A stretch of 64,000 nucleotides of DNA from Mangrovicella endophytica (GTDB lineage: Bacteria; Pseudomonadota; Alphaproteobacteria; Rhizobiales; Rhizobiaceae), in assembly GCF_002893625.1 (NCBI RefSeq), contig NZ_PKMZ01000003.1:310001-374000 (forward strand). Direction: 5' to 3'. How positions within the stretch are numbered: the stretch's first letter is position 1; each line of letters starts with the position of its first letter. This document shows positions 27,901 through 37,030 of the stretch, one piece after another. Position numbers and translations under genes: made by a program. The notes under the pieces are model-generated. The model made no database searches. It was not told the DNA's origin and was given only the letters and a program-made list of their open reading frames with translations.

Positions 27901-28619
27901 TCGTCCTCGCCGACGTCGAGCGCGGTTCGCATGAGCGCGATCGCTTCGTCCAGCCCGCCGGCCTCCTCGACATGCCGGCGGATGGCGTCGCGCTTGCGCA
28001 CGATCTCGCTGATCAGTCCATCAAGACCGAACTCGCCGCCGAGCGACAAGGCCTCGGCAAAGCTGTCGGCAAGAAGCGCCGCGTCGGGCCCAAGCGCCGA
28101 GGCGTCACTGGCGCGGGTGATCAAGAGGCGCCGCGCTTCGGCCAAAAGGAGGGCGCTCTCGGCATCGTCCAGCACCTCGAAATAACCCGGCACGTTGGCT
28201 TCGAGCGGAAACTGGTGGAGGATCGCCTCGCAGAAGGCATGGATGGTCTGAATCTTCAGCCCGCCGGGCGTGTCCAGCGCCTTGGCGAAAAGGCGACGGG
28301 CATCGGCCAGCGCTTCGCGCGATGGTGCGGTACTCGTGAGCCGGCTAAGTTCAGACTTCAGCGCTGCTTCATCGGCCGTCGCCCAGGCGGCGAGACGGGC
28401 GAAGACCCGGTTCGACATCTCGGCGGCGGCGGCCTTGGTATAGGTCAGGCACAGCACCTTGGAGGGCTCGGCGCCGGCCAGCAACAGTCGCACCACCCGC
28501 TCGGTCAGCACATGCGTCTTGCCAGAGCCGGCATTGGCCGAAACGAAAACGGAGAGGGCGGGATCGGAGGCGGTCGCCTGCGCGGCGCGTGTCGCTTCGC
28601 TGACGACAAAGCCGGTCAT
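24951..28619 (-). CDS. addA: Double-strand break repair helicase-nuclease AddA
   Basis: The 1222-residue UvrD-type helicase fused to a RecB-type nuclease works with AddB to resect DNA ends for RecA loading. The Walker A loop SANAGSGKTHVLTER is near residue 27, helicase motif II is in VLIDEAQDTSP, motif III in FAVGDEKQSIYSFQGA, and motif VI in RLLYVGMTRAADRL. The C-terminal nuclease motif IVDYKTNRP is intact. The ATG at 28619 overlaps the addB stop by 4 bases and gives the normal N terminus; the frame stays open into addB, but that extension is not coding. The pair replaces RecBCD in this lineage. Confidence 0.96.
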   Translation of the reverse strand: MTGFVVSEATRAAQATASDPALSVFVSANAGSGKTHVLTERVVRLLLAGAEPSKVLCLTYTKAAAAEMSNRVFARLAAWATADEAALKSELSRLTSTAPSREALADARRLFAKALDTPGGLKIQTIHAFCEAILHQFPLEANVPGYFEVLDDAESALLLAEARRLLITRASDASALGPDAALLADSFAEALSLGGEFGLDGLISEIVRKRDAIRRHVEEAGGLDEAIALMRTALDVGEDEDEAALLSTVWPCPHLDPESCRALATSAAASSSASDGKLATRLASFAEGGTGGSRFEAYVALVLDSKGLVRASIRGFATKAVAAAVPDIEERLARAGERCLELQERLASLRLFRASRAALVIADRLETDYAALKRRRGRLDFEDLIVRTADLLSRSEASSWVHYKLDQGIDHVLIDEAQDTSPRQWQVMRQLVEEFFAGASARPGVRTVFAVGDEKQSIYSFQGASPAMFAGERRDLERRAAEAALTFRQVALHQSFRSAADVLQAVDAVFADPSNRRGLSSDGEAPVHESARGAEPGLVEIWPVVQAESVAEPRDWLTPLDVQPENAPANRLAQRIAATIRDWIGQPVRHKGVVRAITPGDVLILVRKRSGFVEAMNRALRDVRIAVAGADRLVITDHIAVQDLIALGRTVANAEDDLSLAAVLKSPLFGFSDDELMALALSRHRDEGLYLGLRRLAGAEGPARIQSAAVATTAEAALLAKAANAFTRLESLRDRAGFEPVFDFYARVLGPDGGRRKLIERLGHDAGEVLDAFLDLALAEERAGRTGLDAFLETLAASPPEIKREMEHGKDEVRIMTIHASKGLEAPVVFLVDPGSAPSSHTHGARLMEWEDMPGLYPGQQPGFLWRAAKPLENGAVAALREREKNRAEDEYRRLLYVGMTRAADRLVVCGTAGVRGPHADSWLQRVEAAVGGTCREILDPEGKRVAWRFGSAEPDSAAAIDGAANTGGSGARTAVDGREDATYRGGRRIELAPLPPEVLPPRPLTPSSAGGAALLDREEDVLAAAAAGYVSPVLGDPAAMEPSQAIQRGRLVHRLLQVLPELTPQERRTAGEHYLAASAGGFAAEAREAMLDQVLAVLDAPHFAALFAPGSRAEVSVAGQVVLGERFYPVSGTVDRMAVTEEVVTIVDYKTNRPAPTTLETVPQPHILQLALYRALLQPLYPGRTIEALLLFTEGPTPIPVPGEVMEAALAARARKLEKAA

Positions 28620-31600
28620 GCCTCGCCCTCCGCCAGCGCCGTGTCGCCATCGGCGCCGATCGACCACTCCCGTGCTCGTGCGAGGTGGTCGTAGGGGCCG
28701 GAGAAGTCGCCGGCGAGGAACGGCCGGGTGCGGGACGTGAAGGGATGCGCCGGATTGCGGAAAGCGGCCGCAAGCGTACGGAACCGCTCCAGCGCGCTGT
28801 CCGACAGGTCCTCGGCCGTGACCGGCTCGCCCGTCGCCTTGTCGATATGGGATAGCCGCTCGTCGTAGAACTCGCGTTCGCGCAGGCGGACATAGAGGAG
28901 GTCGGCGACCCTGGTACCCTCGGCAAAGCCCGGGAAGGCGCCGAGCCGCGTCATTGCTCCTTCCAGCGGCAGCTGCGGCGCCAGCAGCGTGCGCGCCTGC
29001 GAGAGGGATGGTGAGGTGCCCGTCTTGAAGTCGATGATCTCCACCGAACCATCCGCCATCAGGTCGATGCGGTCGGCGCGCCCGGCGAGAACCGTCTCGA
29101 TGTCGTCGAAGACGGCGCGGCCGGAGAGCTCCGCGTCGCGCCGGGCGACCGCCCCGGCCCGTCCGCGCTCCCAGGCAACGACGTTGGTGGCGAGCGTCTG
29201 CATGCGCGGCCACCAGATGGCGGCGACGTCGGCGGGCAAGGCGGCTTCGGCGAAGCGCCTGGCTGCGATCGCGAGCAGCCGTTCCTCCGCATCGGAAGCT
29301 GTCGGATCGATCCCCTCCATGACGAAGTCGGCAAGGATGTCGTGAAAGAGCGTGCCGCGCTCGGCGGCATGCGGCGCGCGGATCAGCTCCGGGAGTGGAT
29401 CGAGCTTCAGGATGCGCCTGGCGTGCACCGCATAGGGATCGCGGATCAGCGTCTCCACCTCGGTGATTGAGTAATTGCGCGGTCGCGCTGCCAGCGGCGG
29501 GCGCGGCTCGGGACGGCCGATCCGCGGCGCGTCCTCGGCCGTGTCGAGCCCGCGTGCGGCGTCGAGGTACACGGTCCCCTCCCGGCGCATCCGCTCGGCC
29601 GCCTCTGGTCCGGCGACCGCGAGCAGCCGCTGCAGCCAGCGCGAGGGAACCGCGGGCGCGCCGCCCGTCCGTGCGGCTCGCGCGAGCACCACGCGTTTTG
29701 TGCCGAGCGCCATCCAGATGTCGTGGGCGGCAAGGCCGATGCGCCGCTCCGGCGGATCGAGGGCCAGTTCGGCACGCATCAGCCGCGACAGGAAGGCGTC
29801 GCTGCGGGCACCCGCTGGCCAGGTCCCCTCGTTGAGGCCGCCGAGGATCATCGTGTCGACGCTCTGCAGCCGCGCCTCCAGCGCGCCCCAGACGAAGGCC
29901 CGGGCGGATAGGCCGCCGCGCGGGCGCACCGTCTGGTCCGCCATCAGCGCGGCGCAGACATCGCCAAGCTCGGCCGGCTCGAAGGCAAAGCCGCAGGCCG
30001 GTGCCTGCACCAGTTCAGACAGGAAGGCGGCGAGCGCCGCGCCAGTCTCGGTCGCATAGAGGTGCGCGGCATCCCCATCCGGATCGGCGGCAAGGGCTTC
30101 GAGGCTCTGCGTTACAGCCTGGGCGAAAGCTGCAATCTCCGCCGGCGCGCCGTCACGCAGGCGGGTGAGCGGCGACAGCGCCGTCTCCAGGCGCTCCGCC
30201 ATTGTCGCAGCCAGATCGCGCTCCTCGGGTAAGATCAGCGTCACCGGGCGCGCCAGCCGGGCGCCCTCCGCCTCGGAGGCGGCTCGCGCCGTGGCGTAGA
30301 GCTGCGAAAGGCTGGCAGCGTCGGCGATGCCGACCTGGCCGCGCAGCGCGATCATCTCCAGCGTGCGCGCGGCGCGGCGTGCATCCGCCGCCGTGAGGCC
30401 AAGCCGGGTCAGCGGGTGCTTCAGGAGCGAGATCAGCGCCACGGGATCGCCGGGCGACAGCGCCACGTCGATGCAAAGCGCCAGGAGCGCGCCGGGTGCG
30501 GTGGCGGAGAGCGGCCGGCCGGCGGAATCATTGGCCTCGATGCCGAAGCGCTTTAGCTCCACCACGACGCGGCGGGCAAGGTTGCGGTCGGGCGTCGTCA
30601 GCGCCACGGTGGCACTCGGATCGGTCAGGGCGTCGCGCATCGCGCAGGCAACAGCCAGCGCCTCCGCTGCCTCGTCGGCCGCCTCGATCAGCGCTAGGCC
30701 GGTGGTCGCCTCGGAACCGTGCCGCCGGACGGCGGCCCAGGCATCGGATGTCTCGGCCGGCCGCAGCGCATCGGAGACAAGCGCTTCGCGTGCCCGGAGT
30801 GCGCCGTTCTCCCCCGTGTCGGCAACGAGCGGCGTCACGGCTTCGCGCGGCAAGAGCAGGCCGGCCAGGATACGTTTCAGGCCGAATTGCGAATGACCGG
30901 CGGAGGCAAGCGAGCGCGCCGCATCGACCGCTCCGAAGTCGGGCTCCGACAGATCGCGATCAAGCCCCGGCATCACCACGGCGCCGAGCGGCAGATTGGC
31001 CACGGCCCGCATCAGCGTGAGCGTCGCGGGCGCCGTCGCTGTTGAGCCGGCAATCACTACCGGGCCAGTGCTGCCGATCTGGCGGTAACGCTCCGCTTCC
31101 GCGACCAGCCAGGCGTTCCGCGCGCCGACTTCGCTGGCAAGACCACGTGCGGCGAGTGCCTGCGGCCAGTGTTCGGTCACGATGGACAGGAAGGTCAGCG
31201 TCAGCTGCCACCAGCTGGCGAGCCGCTCGGGTGCGAGCTGCGCCAGGGCGCGGAAGTCGGTGCCTTCTGTCTCCGCCTCGTCGAGCAGCACGGCGAGGTC
31301 GCGGGCGAGCCACAGCGCATCGGCGGACGAGGCGGGCAGCACGATCTCGCCGCCGACGAGTGCGGCAATCTCGGCCTCCCTGGTGCGCGAGCGCCATTCC
31401 CGCACCAGCCGCGCCAGCGACAGGCGCCGCTCCAGATCGTCCATGACAGGCAGAAGCGCGGCGCCGGCGCCAGCCGCGGCAAAGAGGCCCACCTCGTCGT
31501 TCTCGCCGAGCGGCAGGATGCGCGGCAGAATGGCGGCCTTGCCGCCGAGGAGCGCCGTGAAGGCGGCGCCGAGCTCGCGTGCGGCACGCCGTGTCGGCAC

Positions 31601-31738
31601 GTAGATCGTGGCGCCGGCAAGGGCCAGCGGATCGCCCGTGGCGGTGAAGCCTGGCACGACCCGGCCGTCGATCAGGCCGGCGGCGAGCGTCGGCAGGAAA
31701 GGCTGGCCGGGCGGGATCGACAGGACATTGGCGCGCAT
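28616..31738 (-). CDS. addB: Double-strand break repair protein AddB (alphaproteobacterial type)
   Basis: The 1040-residue partner of AddA is a degenerate helicase scaffold with a C-terminal RecB-like nuclease domain. It begins with VLSIPPGQPFLPTLAAGL and has YVPTRRAARELGAAF in place of a normal Walker A, as in the alphaproteobacterial AddB (TIGR02786-type) family. The nuclease motif is EIIDFKTGTSPS near residue 900. It is the first gene of the addBA unit, and 112 bases separate it from murU upstream. Confidence 0.94.
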   Translation of the reverse strand: MRANVLSIPPGQPFLPTLAAGLIDGRVVPGFTATGDPLALAGATIYVPTRRAARELGAAFTALLGGKAAILPRILPLGENDEVGLFAAAGAGAALLPVMDDLERRLSLARLVREWRSRTREAEIAALVGGEIVLPASSADALWLARDLAVLLDEAETEGTDFRALAQLAPERLASWWQLTLTFLSIVTEHWPQALAARGLASEVGARNAWLVAEAERYRQIGSTGPVVIAGSTATAPATLTLMRAVANLPLGAVVMPGLDRDLSEPDFGAVDAARSLASAGHSQFGLKRILAGLLLPREAVTPLVADTGENGALRAREALVSDALRPAETSDAWAAVRRHGSEATTGLALIEAADEAAEALAVACAMRDALTDPSATVALTTPDRNLARRVVVELKRFGIEANDSAGRPLSATAPGALLALCIDVALSPGDPVALISLLKHPLTRLGLTAADARRAARTLEMIALRGQVGIADAASLSQLYATARAASEAEGARLARPVTLILPEERDLAATMAERLETALSPLTRLRDGAPAEIAAFAQAVTQSLEALAADPDGDAAHLYATETGAALAAFLSELVQAPACGFAFEPAELGDVCAALMADQTVRPRGGLSARAFVWGALEARLQSVDTMILGGLNEGTWPAGARSDAFLSRLMRAELALDPPERRIGLAAHDIWMALGTKRVVLARAARTGGAPAVPSRWLQRLLAVAGPEAAERMRREGTVYLDAARGLDTAEDAPRIGRPEPRPPLAARPRNYSITEVETLIRDPYAVHARRILKLDPLPELIRAPHAAERGTLFHDILADFVMEGIDPTASDAEERLLAIAARRFAEAALPADVAAIWWPRMQTLATNVVAWERGRAGAVARRDAELSGRAVFDDIETVLAGRADRIDLMADGSVEIIDFKTGTSPSLSQARTLLAPQLPLEGAMTRLGAFPGFAEGTRVADLLYVRLREREFYDERLSHIDKATGEPVTAEDLSDSALERFRTLAAAFRNPAHPFTSRTRPFLAGDFSGPYDHLARAREWSIGADGDTALAEGEA

Positions 31739-31850
31739 GCCGCCAAGCTAAGCATCAAGGCCGCGATTCGCATCCCCGCAGCGCATGCGAGAGGGTCGGG
31801 CTGTGCAAGGTCAGCCTTCTCCAAACCCCTAACGCGGCACCAAGGGCGGC

Positions 31851-32600
31851 TCAGGCCGCGCTGGCGGCGCTCGCGACGAAAGCGGCCTCGGCAGCCGGGA
31901 TCGACTGCGGCGTGCCGACGGTCAGCCACAGCCCGTCGAGCCTGACGCCGAAGAGCCGGTCGGCCTCGATGGCTTGATCGAAGATGCGGTTCAGCGAGAA
32001 CTTCTCGGCAACCATGCCGGCAAAGACCTCCGGCTTGATGATGGCGGCTCCGGCATAGATGAAGGGCGACATGTCGCGCTCGGCGACCCGCCGCAGCCGC
32101 CCCTCCGGATCCATCACGAAGTCGCCGTTGCCGTCATAGCCGGTCGCCTGCGCCATGTCGGCGATCAGCAGACACACATCCATACGCGCCGGGTCCCAAA
32201 GCTCGGCGAGGAGATCGAGATTGTCGCGGTAGCCATCGATCCAGAAGGTGTCGGCATTGATGACGAAGAAGGGCTCGGAGCCCAGCTGGGGCAGCGCCTT
32301 GACGATGCCGCCGCCCGATTCCAGCAGCGCCTCGCGCTCGTCCGAAATGACGATCTCGACACCCTTGATACGGCGCAGATGCGCCTGCAGCAGGTCGGCA
32401 AGGTAGTGGACGTTGACGACGACACGCGTCACGCCGTTGCGCGCCAGCGCCTCGATCCCATAGTCGATCAGCGCCTTGCCGCGAATTTCCACCAGCGGCT
32501 TCGGAATGGTCGAGGTGATCGGGCGCATGCGCTTTCCGAGGCCTGCGGCGAGCACCATCGCTGTGGTCGGGCGCGGCGCGCCGCTGCGGTTCTCTGTCAT
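31851..32600 (-). CDS. murU: MurU-like N-acetylmuramate-1-phosphate uridylyltransferase
   Basis: The 249-residue nucleotidyltransferase makes UDP-MurNAc from MurNAc-1-phosphate in the peptidoglycan recycling route that bypasses fosfomycin-sensitive MurA. The nucleotide signature LAAGLGKRMRPIT and the lysine of TIPKPLVEI are clear. LESGGGIVKAL and NADTFW (metal Asp) follow, and the C-terminal segment LWLTVGTPQ is typical. It overlaps the upstream TsaE-AmgK gene by 4 bases (32597-32600); since AmgK makes the MurU substrate, the coupling supports the assignment. Confidence 0.9.
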   Translation of the reverse strand: MTENRSGAPRPTTAMVLAAGLGKRMRPITSTIPKPLVEIRGKALIDYGIEALARNGVTRVVVNVHYLADLLQAHLRRIKGVEIVISDEREALLESGGGIVKALPQLGSEPFFVINADTFWIDGYRDNLDLLAELWDPARMDVCLLIADMAQATGYDGNGDFVMDPEGRLRRVAERDMSPFIYAGAAIIKPEVFAGMVAEKFSLNRIFDQAIEADRLFGVRLDGLWLTVGTPQSIPAAEAAFVASAASAA

Positions 32601-34171
32601 GGCTGGACTTCCAACGAGGCGGCGTCCTCGTCAAAGACGCCGAATTGATCGTAGAGCGCGGCCAGCTCCCCGAGGTCTGGATGGGTCAGCGTACGCTTCA
32701 GATAGCCTTTGATCCTCGGAATGTGACGCAGGTATTGCGGTTTGCCGTCGCGCTCGAGAAGACGGACGAAGATGCCGAGAATCTTGGAGTTGCGCTGCGC
32801 CGCCATGATCGCATAGGCGCGCCGGAATCCGGTCTCATCAAAGTCTGGCGAAGCCTTTCGCCGCGCCGCCAGATAGGCGGAAACGAGCCGTGCCTCCAGC
32901 TCAGCCGAGACGTCGACGCGGGCATCCTGCGCCAGCGATGCCAGGTCATAGGCGGACGGACCGATCAGCGCGTCCTGGAAGTCGATGATGCCGATCCGCC
33001 GGTGCCCCTCCGCCTCGTCCCGCCAAATGACGTTGGGCGAGTGAAAGTCGCGCAGGACGATGCTCGTCTCGGCCGCATCCAGCTGGTCGAATAGCCGGTT
33101 CCAGACGCCGTGGTAGCGGGCGCGATCATCGTCGGAGAGCGGCGCGCCGCGCATCCGTGGCACGTACCAGTCGGTCAGGAGCTCCGTCTCGATGTGGAGC
33201 GCGCGCCTGTCATAGGCGGGGACCTCGTAGGTGACGTCCGGTGCAACCGGAATGGTATGCGGCCAGGCCACCTGGTTGAAAGCGGCGAGGCAGAGCGCCG
33301 CCGCCTCGTAGCGGTCCGGCACCGGCCGTCCCTCGGCGTCGAGCAAGGTTTCGCCGCCGAGATGCTCGATCAGCAGGAGGCCGGCGTCGAGGTCGGCGGA
33401 AAGGACCTCGGGCGCCGCAAAGCCTTGCTCCGTCAGTGCCGACGCAATGGCGACGAACGGCACCACGTCCTCGGCGAGATGGGCGATGCGGCTGTAGGGC
33501 AGGCCGTCCCGGATCGGTGGCCCGTCCGGCCGGCGCGGGGAGTCCATGAGGACAACCGTCTCGGTGCCCGTCGTCACCGTCTCATAGCGGCGCGACGAGG
33601 CGTCGCCCGTGAAGGCACGGCGCGTGCCGTGGCCGCGTCGGGCGGCCGCCAGGAAATCGCGGATCGCCAGCGTCCGGTTGACGGCGACGACCGCCGCCTC
33701 GCTGCCGCCGAAGACGGCGATACGCCCGCCGGCGGCCTGCGGCTCGAGACGGATCGACAGGTCCGCACGCGTCAGGAGATCCGGCGCGCGCTCCGGCCAT
33801 TCTGCCAGGACGACGCCGGCCTCCAGCGCCTCGTCGAGGCCGAGTTCGTCGATCTCGTCGGGCGCTCCGATGCGGTAGAGGTCGGCATGGGTAACCGGCA
33901 GGCGCGTCTCGTAGGGCTGCACCAGCGTGTAGGTGGGCGAGGGCACCTCCAGTGCCGGATCGCCAGCGAGCGTGCGGATCAGCGCGCGCGCCAGGGTTGA
34001 CTTGCCGGCGCCGAGATCGCCGGAGAGCGCGACGAGCATGCCCGGCTTCAGCGCGAAGGCGAGATCCTCACCCAACCGCAGCGTCGCGGCTTCATCGCGA
34101 AGCGTCAGGCGAATCTGCGGCGCGCTACGTGTGTCGATATCGGCGGAGATGGCGGGATCACTCGGCGGCAT
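32597..34171 (-). CDS. TsaE - AmgK fusion (t6A synthesis ATPase plus anomeric MurNAc/GlcNAc kinase)
   Basis: The 524-residue two-domain protein starts with TsaE (about 20-160): the P-loop GDLGAGKSTLAR at 51-62, PSPTYTLVQPY and HADLYRIG, needed for threonylcarbamoyl-A37 tRNA modification. The second half (about 180-500) is an aminoglycoside-phosphotransferase-fold kinase with the catalytic loop VLRDFHSPNVIW and the metal motif IIDFQDALIGP, matching AmgK, the sugar kinase of cell-wall recycling. This fusion is widespread in alphaproteobacteria. The ATG at 34171 overlaps the 3' end of divL by 14 bases; the frame extends to 34222 without similarity. It is followed by murU with a 4-base overlap. 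Confidence 0.9.
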   Translation of the reverse strand: MPPSDPAISADIDTRSAPQIRLTLRDEAATLRLGEDLAFALKPGMLVALSGDLGAGKSTLARALIRTLAGDPALEVPSPTYTLVQPYETRLPVTHADLYRIGAPDEIDELGLDEALEAGVVLAEWPERAPDLLTRADLSIRLEPQAAGGRIAVFGGSEAAVVAVNRTLAIRDFLAAARRGHGTRRAFTGDASSRRYETVTTGTETVVLMDSPRRPDGPPIRDGLPYSRIAHLAEDVVPFVAIASALTEQGFAAPEVLSADLDAGLLLIEHLGGETLLDAEGRPVPDRYEAAALCLAAFNQVAWPHTIPVAPDVTYEVPAYDRRALHIETELLTDWYVPRMRGAPLSDDDRARYHGVWNRLFDQLDAAETSIVLRDFHSPNVIWRDEAEGHRRIGIIDFQDALIGPSAYDLASLAQDARVDVSAELEARLVSAYLAARRKASPDFDETGFRRAYAIMAAQRNSKILGIFVRLLERDGKPQYLRHIPRIKGYLKRTLTHPDLGELAALYDQFGVFDEDAASLEVQP

Positions 34172-36779
34172 TGTCGTAGCGGTCCTTGTCGGTGGCGCTC
34201 GTCTCGCCGCCACCGGGCGCATCCGGCTGCAGCGGGAAGCGGCAGATCACCGTCGTGCCAGTTTCGGGGCCGGACTGCACCGCAACGGTGCCGCCATGCA
34301 GTTCGACAAAGCTTTTGACGATCGACAGGCCGAGCCCGGCGCCGGACTGGCGGCCGCCGACCGGATCGGATTCGAAGCGCTCGAAGATGCGCGCCACCTG
34401 ATCCGGCGCAATGCCGGGACCATGGTCGGTGACGGCGAAGGACACAGCTTCGGCGTCGCGCCGCGCCGTCAGCTCGACGGTCGAGCCGGACGGGGCGAAG
34501 TTCGCCGCATTGGACAGGAGGTTGAAGAGGATCTGGGTGACGCGGTGGGCGTCCGCCCTGAAGCTCGGCCCGGCCGCCGCGACGTCGATGGCAATGGCGA
34601 TGTCGTTCTCGCGCAGGCGGTCGCGGATCGCCTCAGCGGCGTGCTGGGCGGTTCCCGCGATGTCGACGTCGCTCAGCTCCAGCTCCATGATTCCCGCATC
34701 GATGGTGGCGAGATCCAGAATGTCGTTGACGATGGTCAGCAGCGCCGAGGTCGAGGTCGAGATATAGTCGAGATACTCGCTCTGCCGCTCGTTCAGCGGT
34801 CCTGTCTCATGCGAGCGCAGCAGCGCGGAGAAGCCGATGATGTTGGTAAGCGGTGAGCGCAGCTCGTAGTTCACGTGCTGGACGAAATCGGTCTTGATGC
34901 TGTTGGCCTGCTCCAGCGCCTCGTTGCGCTCGCGCAGCATGCGCTCGGCCTCGCGCGCATCGGAGATGTCGCTGAAGGTCAGCATGGTCTGGCCGCCCGG
35001 CAGCGGGACGATGCCATAGGCGAGAATGCGGCCGTCGGCGAGTTCGACTTCGCCCGCCTCGGTGTCGCGCGGGCCCTCGTCGAAGGCGGTGATGGCGTGG
35101 GTGAAGTGCGACCAGTCCACGGCCGGAGCAGCGCCCGCCGACGCCGGTCGAAACGCGACCGTCGTCGTCTGGCCGATCGCCGGCATGCGCGGCTTGGCGG
35201 CAAGAAAGTCGGTGGTCAGGCCCCACATTTCGCCGAAGGCGGGGTTGGACAGGCGCAGCCGGCCATCCGGGCCGAACACCGCGACCGCTTCCTTCAGATA
35301 GTCCAGCGTCTCGCCCTGCAGGCGCACCAGCGAGCGCAGCCGGCTTTCGAGCTCCAGCTTCTCGGTCAGGTCCTCGAACACCCAGGTGGCCCCGCCCTGC
35401 GGCTGCGGGCTGGCGAAGACGCGCAAGGTCCGCCGGTCTGCCAGGTGCCAGACCGTATCGGTCGGCTCGGTCGAGCGATAGGCGGCCAGGATCTCGTTCT
35501 TCAGCTCGCGCAGCGGCCGGTCTTCCGGTAGCGTCCCGCGCGAGCGCAGAAGGTCCAGCATCGACATCTGGTCGGGCGCCGTGTCGAGATAGGCTGCCGA
35601 TAGGTCGAACAGCTTCTGGAACGCGGCATTGTGGTAGATGAGGTGGGTGCGCTCGTCGAAGCGCGCGACCGCTGTGGTGAGCTGGTCCAGCGTCTCAGCA
35701 TGACTGGCAATCGTCTGGCGCAGCTCCATGCGCACCGTTTCCGCTTCGGACACGTCCGTCGCGAGGCCCGCCGAGCCGATCGGCCCGGCCGTCTCGATGA
35801 CCCCAAAATTGCGCCGGTCGGCGGCAACGACGGTGGAGAGCCTGTCGTCGAAGCGGCCGCTCGCCTTGACGCGTGCGGCGATCAGCTCGCGATCGGCGCC
35901 ATTGAAGAACTCGGTCTGCTGCGACAGCACATCCGCCACCGATCGCTTGTCGACGGCAGCGGCATAGGCCTGGTTGACCCAAAGGAGCTGCCCGTCGGCA
36001 TCGCGCAGCCAGAGCGGCATCGGCGCGGCGTCGAACAGCGCCTGCATCGTCTCGATGGTGGCGATCGCCCGATCATGCTCGAAGCGAAGGTCGGTGAAGG
36101 CCTCCCGCATGCCGGCCATAGTGGTGAAGCGGACCAGCGCCGCCGCGCCGACCGTCGAGCCGCAGGCTTCCAGCAAGCGCCCCTTCGGCAGGTCGAGTTC
36201 GATGCGGAAGTGTTCGCCGCTTGCCGTCAGGCGCTCGATGGCGCCCTGAAGGCGCAGCGCGGCCGCCGGCTCCAGCCACTCCGAGAAGGCGAGAAAGCGC
36301 CGCGGCTCCACCGGCGCGCCGGACGCACCCGGCAGGCTGCCGATCACCTCGGGCTCGCGGCCGCCGCGATAAAGCAGCAGCCGCTGATCGTCGCCCGCGA
36401 GCAGCGAGGCACGCAGCTCGACTTCGCTGCGGCTTTCGGAGAGCTCGCTGCGTAGTGCCTCGTTCTCCTGGACGATCGCGGCGCGCTGGCGGATGAGCCA
36501 GAAGGCCGTGAGCATCGCCGTCCCGATGGAGAGGGCGATGAGAGCGAGAAACAGCGTCTCCACCGGCGTGACGCTGACGCCCATGGCATCGGGCATCGCC
36601 TGCGCCGAGGCCGGGGAGGAGGGCAGTGCGGCCAGCACGGCCGGCGCGAAACAGATGGACAGCCGGGCCGCACGCCAACGCGGAACGACGTTCGATCGCA
36701 GCTTTCTGCTGCTTCTGCAGCCGGAATCCGGCCGCGGCCGGTCGCCGCCGCGGCGCCCGACTCCGCTCATCCAGTCCAT
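34158..36779 (-). CDS. divL: DivL-type PAS histidine kinase homologue with tyrosine at the phosphoacceptor site
   Basis: The protein has 873 residues: an export-like hydrophobic stretch near 40-60, one membrane helix near 70-97, a coiled coil, several PAS-like domains between 235 and 610, then a dimerisation and ATPase core. The H-box reads HVNYELRSPLTNIIGF: the position of the phosphorylated His in ordinary kinases (SHELRTPL) is Tyr638. N, G1 and G2 boxes (NLLSNAANF, DHGPGIAPD, GAGLGLSIV) are intact. This substitution and layout are the hallmark of DivL, which in Caulobacter senses DivK and controls CckA and CtrA. The ATG at 36779 has a G5 run upstream. ahcY lies upstream and tsaE-amgK downstream on the same strand. 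Confidence 0.88.
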   Translation of the reverse strand: MDWMSGVGRRGGDRPRPDSGCRSSRKLRSNVVPRWRAARLSICFAPAVLAALPSSPASAQAMPDAMGVSVTPVETLFLALIALSIGTAMLTAFWLIRQRAAIVQENEALRSELSESRSEVELRASLLAGDDQRLLLYRGGREPEVIGSLPGASGAPVEPRRFLAFSEWLEPAAALRLQGAIERLTASGEHFRIELDLPKGRLLEACGSTVGAAALVRFTTMAGMREAFTDLRFEHDRAIATIETMQALFDAAPMPLWLRDADGQLLWVNQAYAAAVDKRSVADVLSQQTEFFNGADRELIAARVKASGRFDDRLSTVVAADRRNFGVIETAGPIGSAGLATDVSEAETVRMELRQTIASHAETLDQLTTAVARFDERTHLIYHNAAFQKLFDLSAAYLDTAPDQMSMLDLLRSRGTLPEDRPLRELKNEILAAYRSTEPTDTVWHLADRRTLRVFASPQPQGGATWVFEDLTEKLELESRLRSLVRLQGETLDYLKEAVAVFGPDGRLRLSNPAFGEMWGLTTDFLAAKPRMPAIGQTTTVAFRPASAGAAPAVDWSHFTHAITAFDEGPRDTEAGEVELADGRILAYGIVPLPGGQTMLTFSDISDAREAERMLRERNEALEQANSIKTDFVQHVNYELRSPLTNIIGFSALLRSHETGPLNERQSEYLDYISTSTSALLTIVNDILDLATIDAGIMELELSDVDIAGTAQHAAEAIRDRLRENDIAIAIDVAAAGPSFRADAHRVTQILFNLLSNAANFAPSGSTVELTARRDAEAVSFAVTDHGPGIAPDQVARIFERFESDPVGGRQSGAGLGLSIVKSFVELHGGTVAVQSGPETGTTVICRFPLQPDAPGGGETSATDKDRYDNAAE

Positions 36780-36921
36780 TCTTGCCCCCGTAATTGCCGC
36801 CGCAGCAAAGTGTGGACGCAATACACAATCATGGCCGCATCCCCGTCGCCGCCATGATTCGGCCAATCTAGTCCCTGGGGGAATCAGCGAAAAGCGCCGA
36901 TCGGCCACGCCATGACAAAAA

Positions 36922-36952
36922 GAAAGCCGCGGATCTGCAATCCGCGGCTTTC
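36922..36952 (-). terminator. Strong terminator after ahcY
   Basis: The perfect 13-bp stem GAAAGCCGCGGAT / ATCCGCGGCTTTC closes a 5-base loop. On the minus strand it is followed by TTTTT. It lies about 80 bases after the ahcY stop and separates ahcY from divL. Confidence 0.9.
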
Positions 36953-37030
36953 CCAATCATCAAAAGGAGCCTGAATGGCCCGCGCCGGACGATAGCGCGG
37001 CTCGAATGCCGCCGCTTGCCGCGACGCCCG

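Noticed and set aside
28620-29213. Upstream extension of the addA frame into addB
   Set aside because: The ATG at 28619 overlaps the addB stop in the classical coupled way; the extension has no AddA similarity and lies over addB coding sequence.
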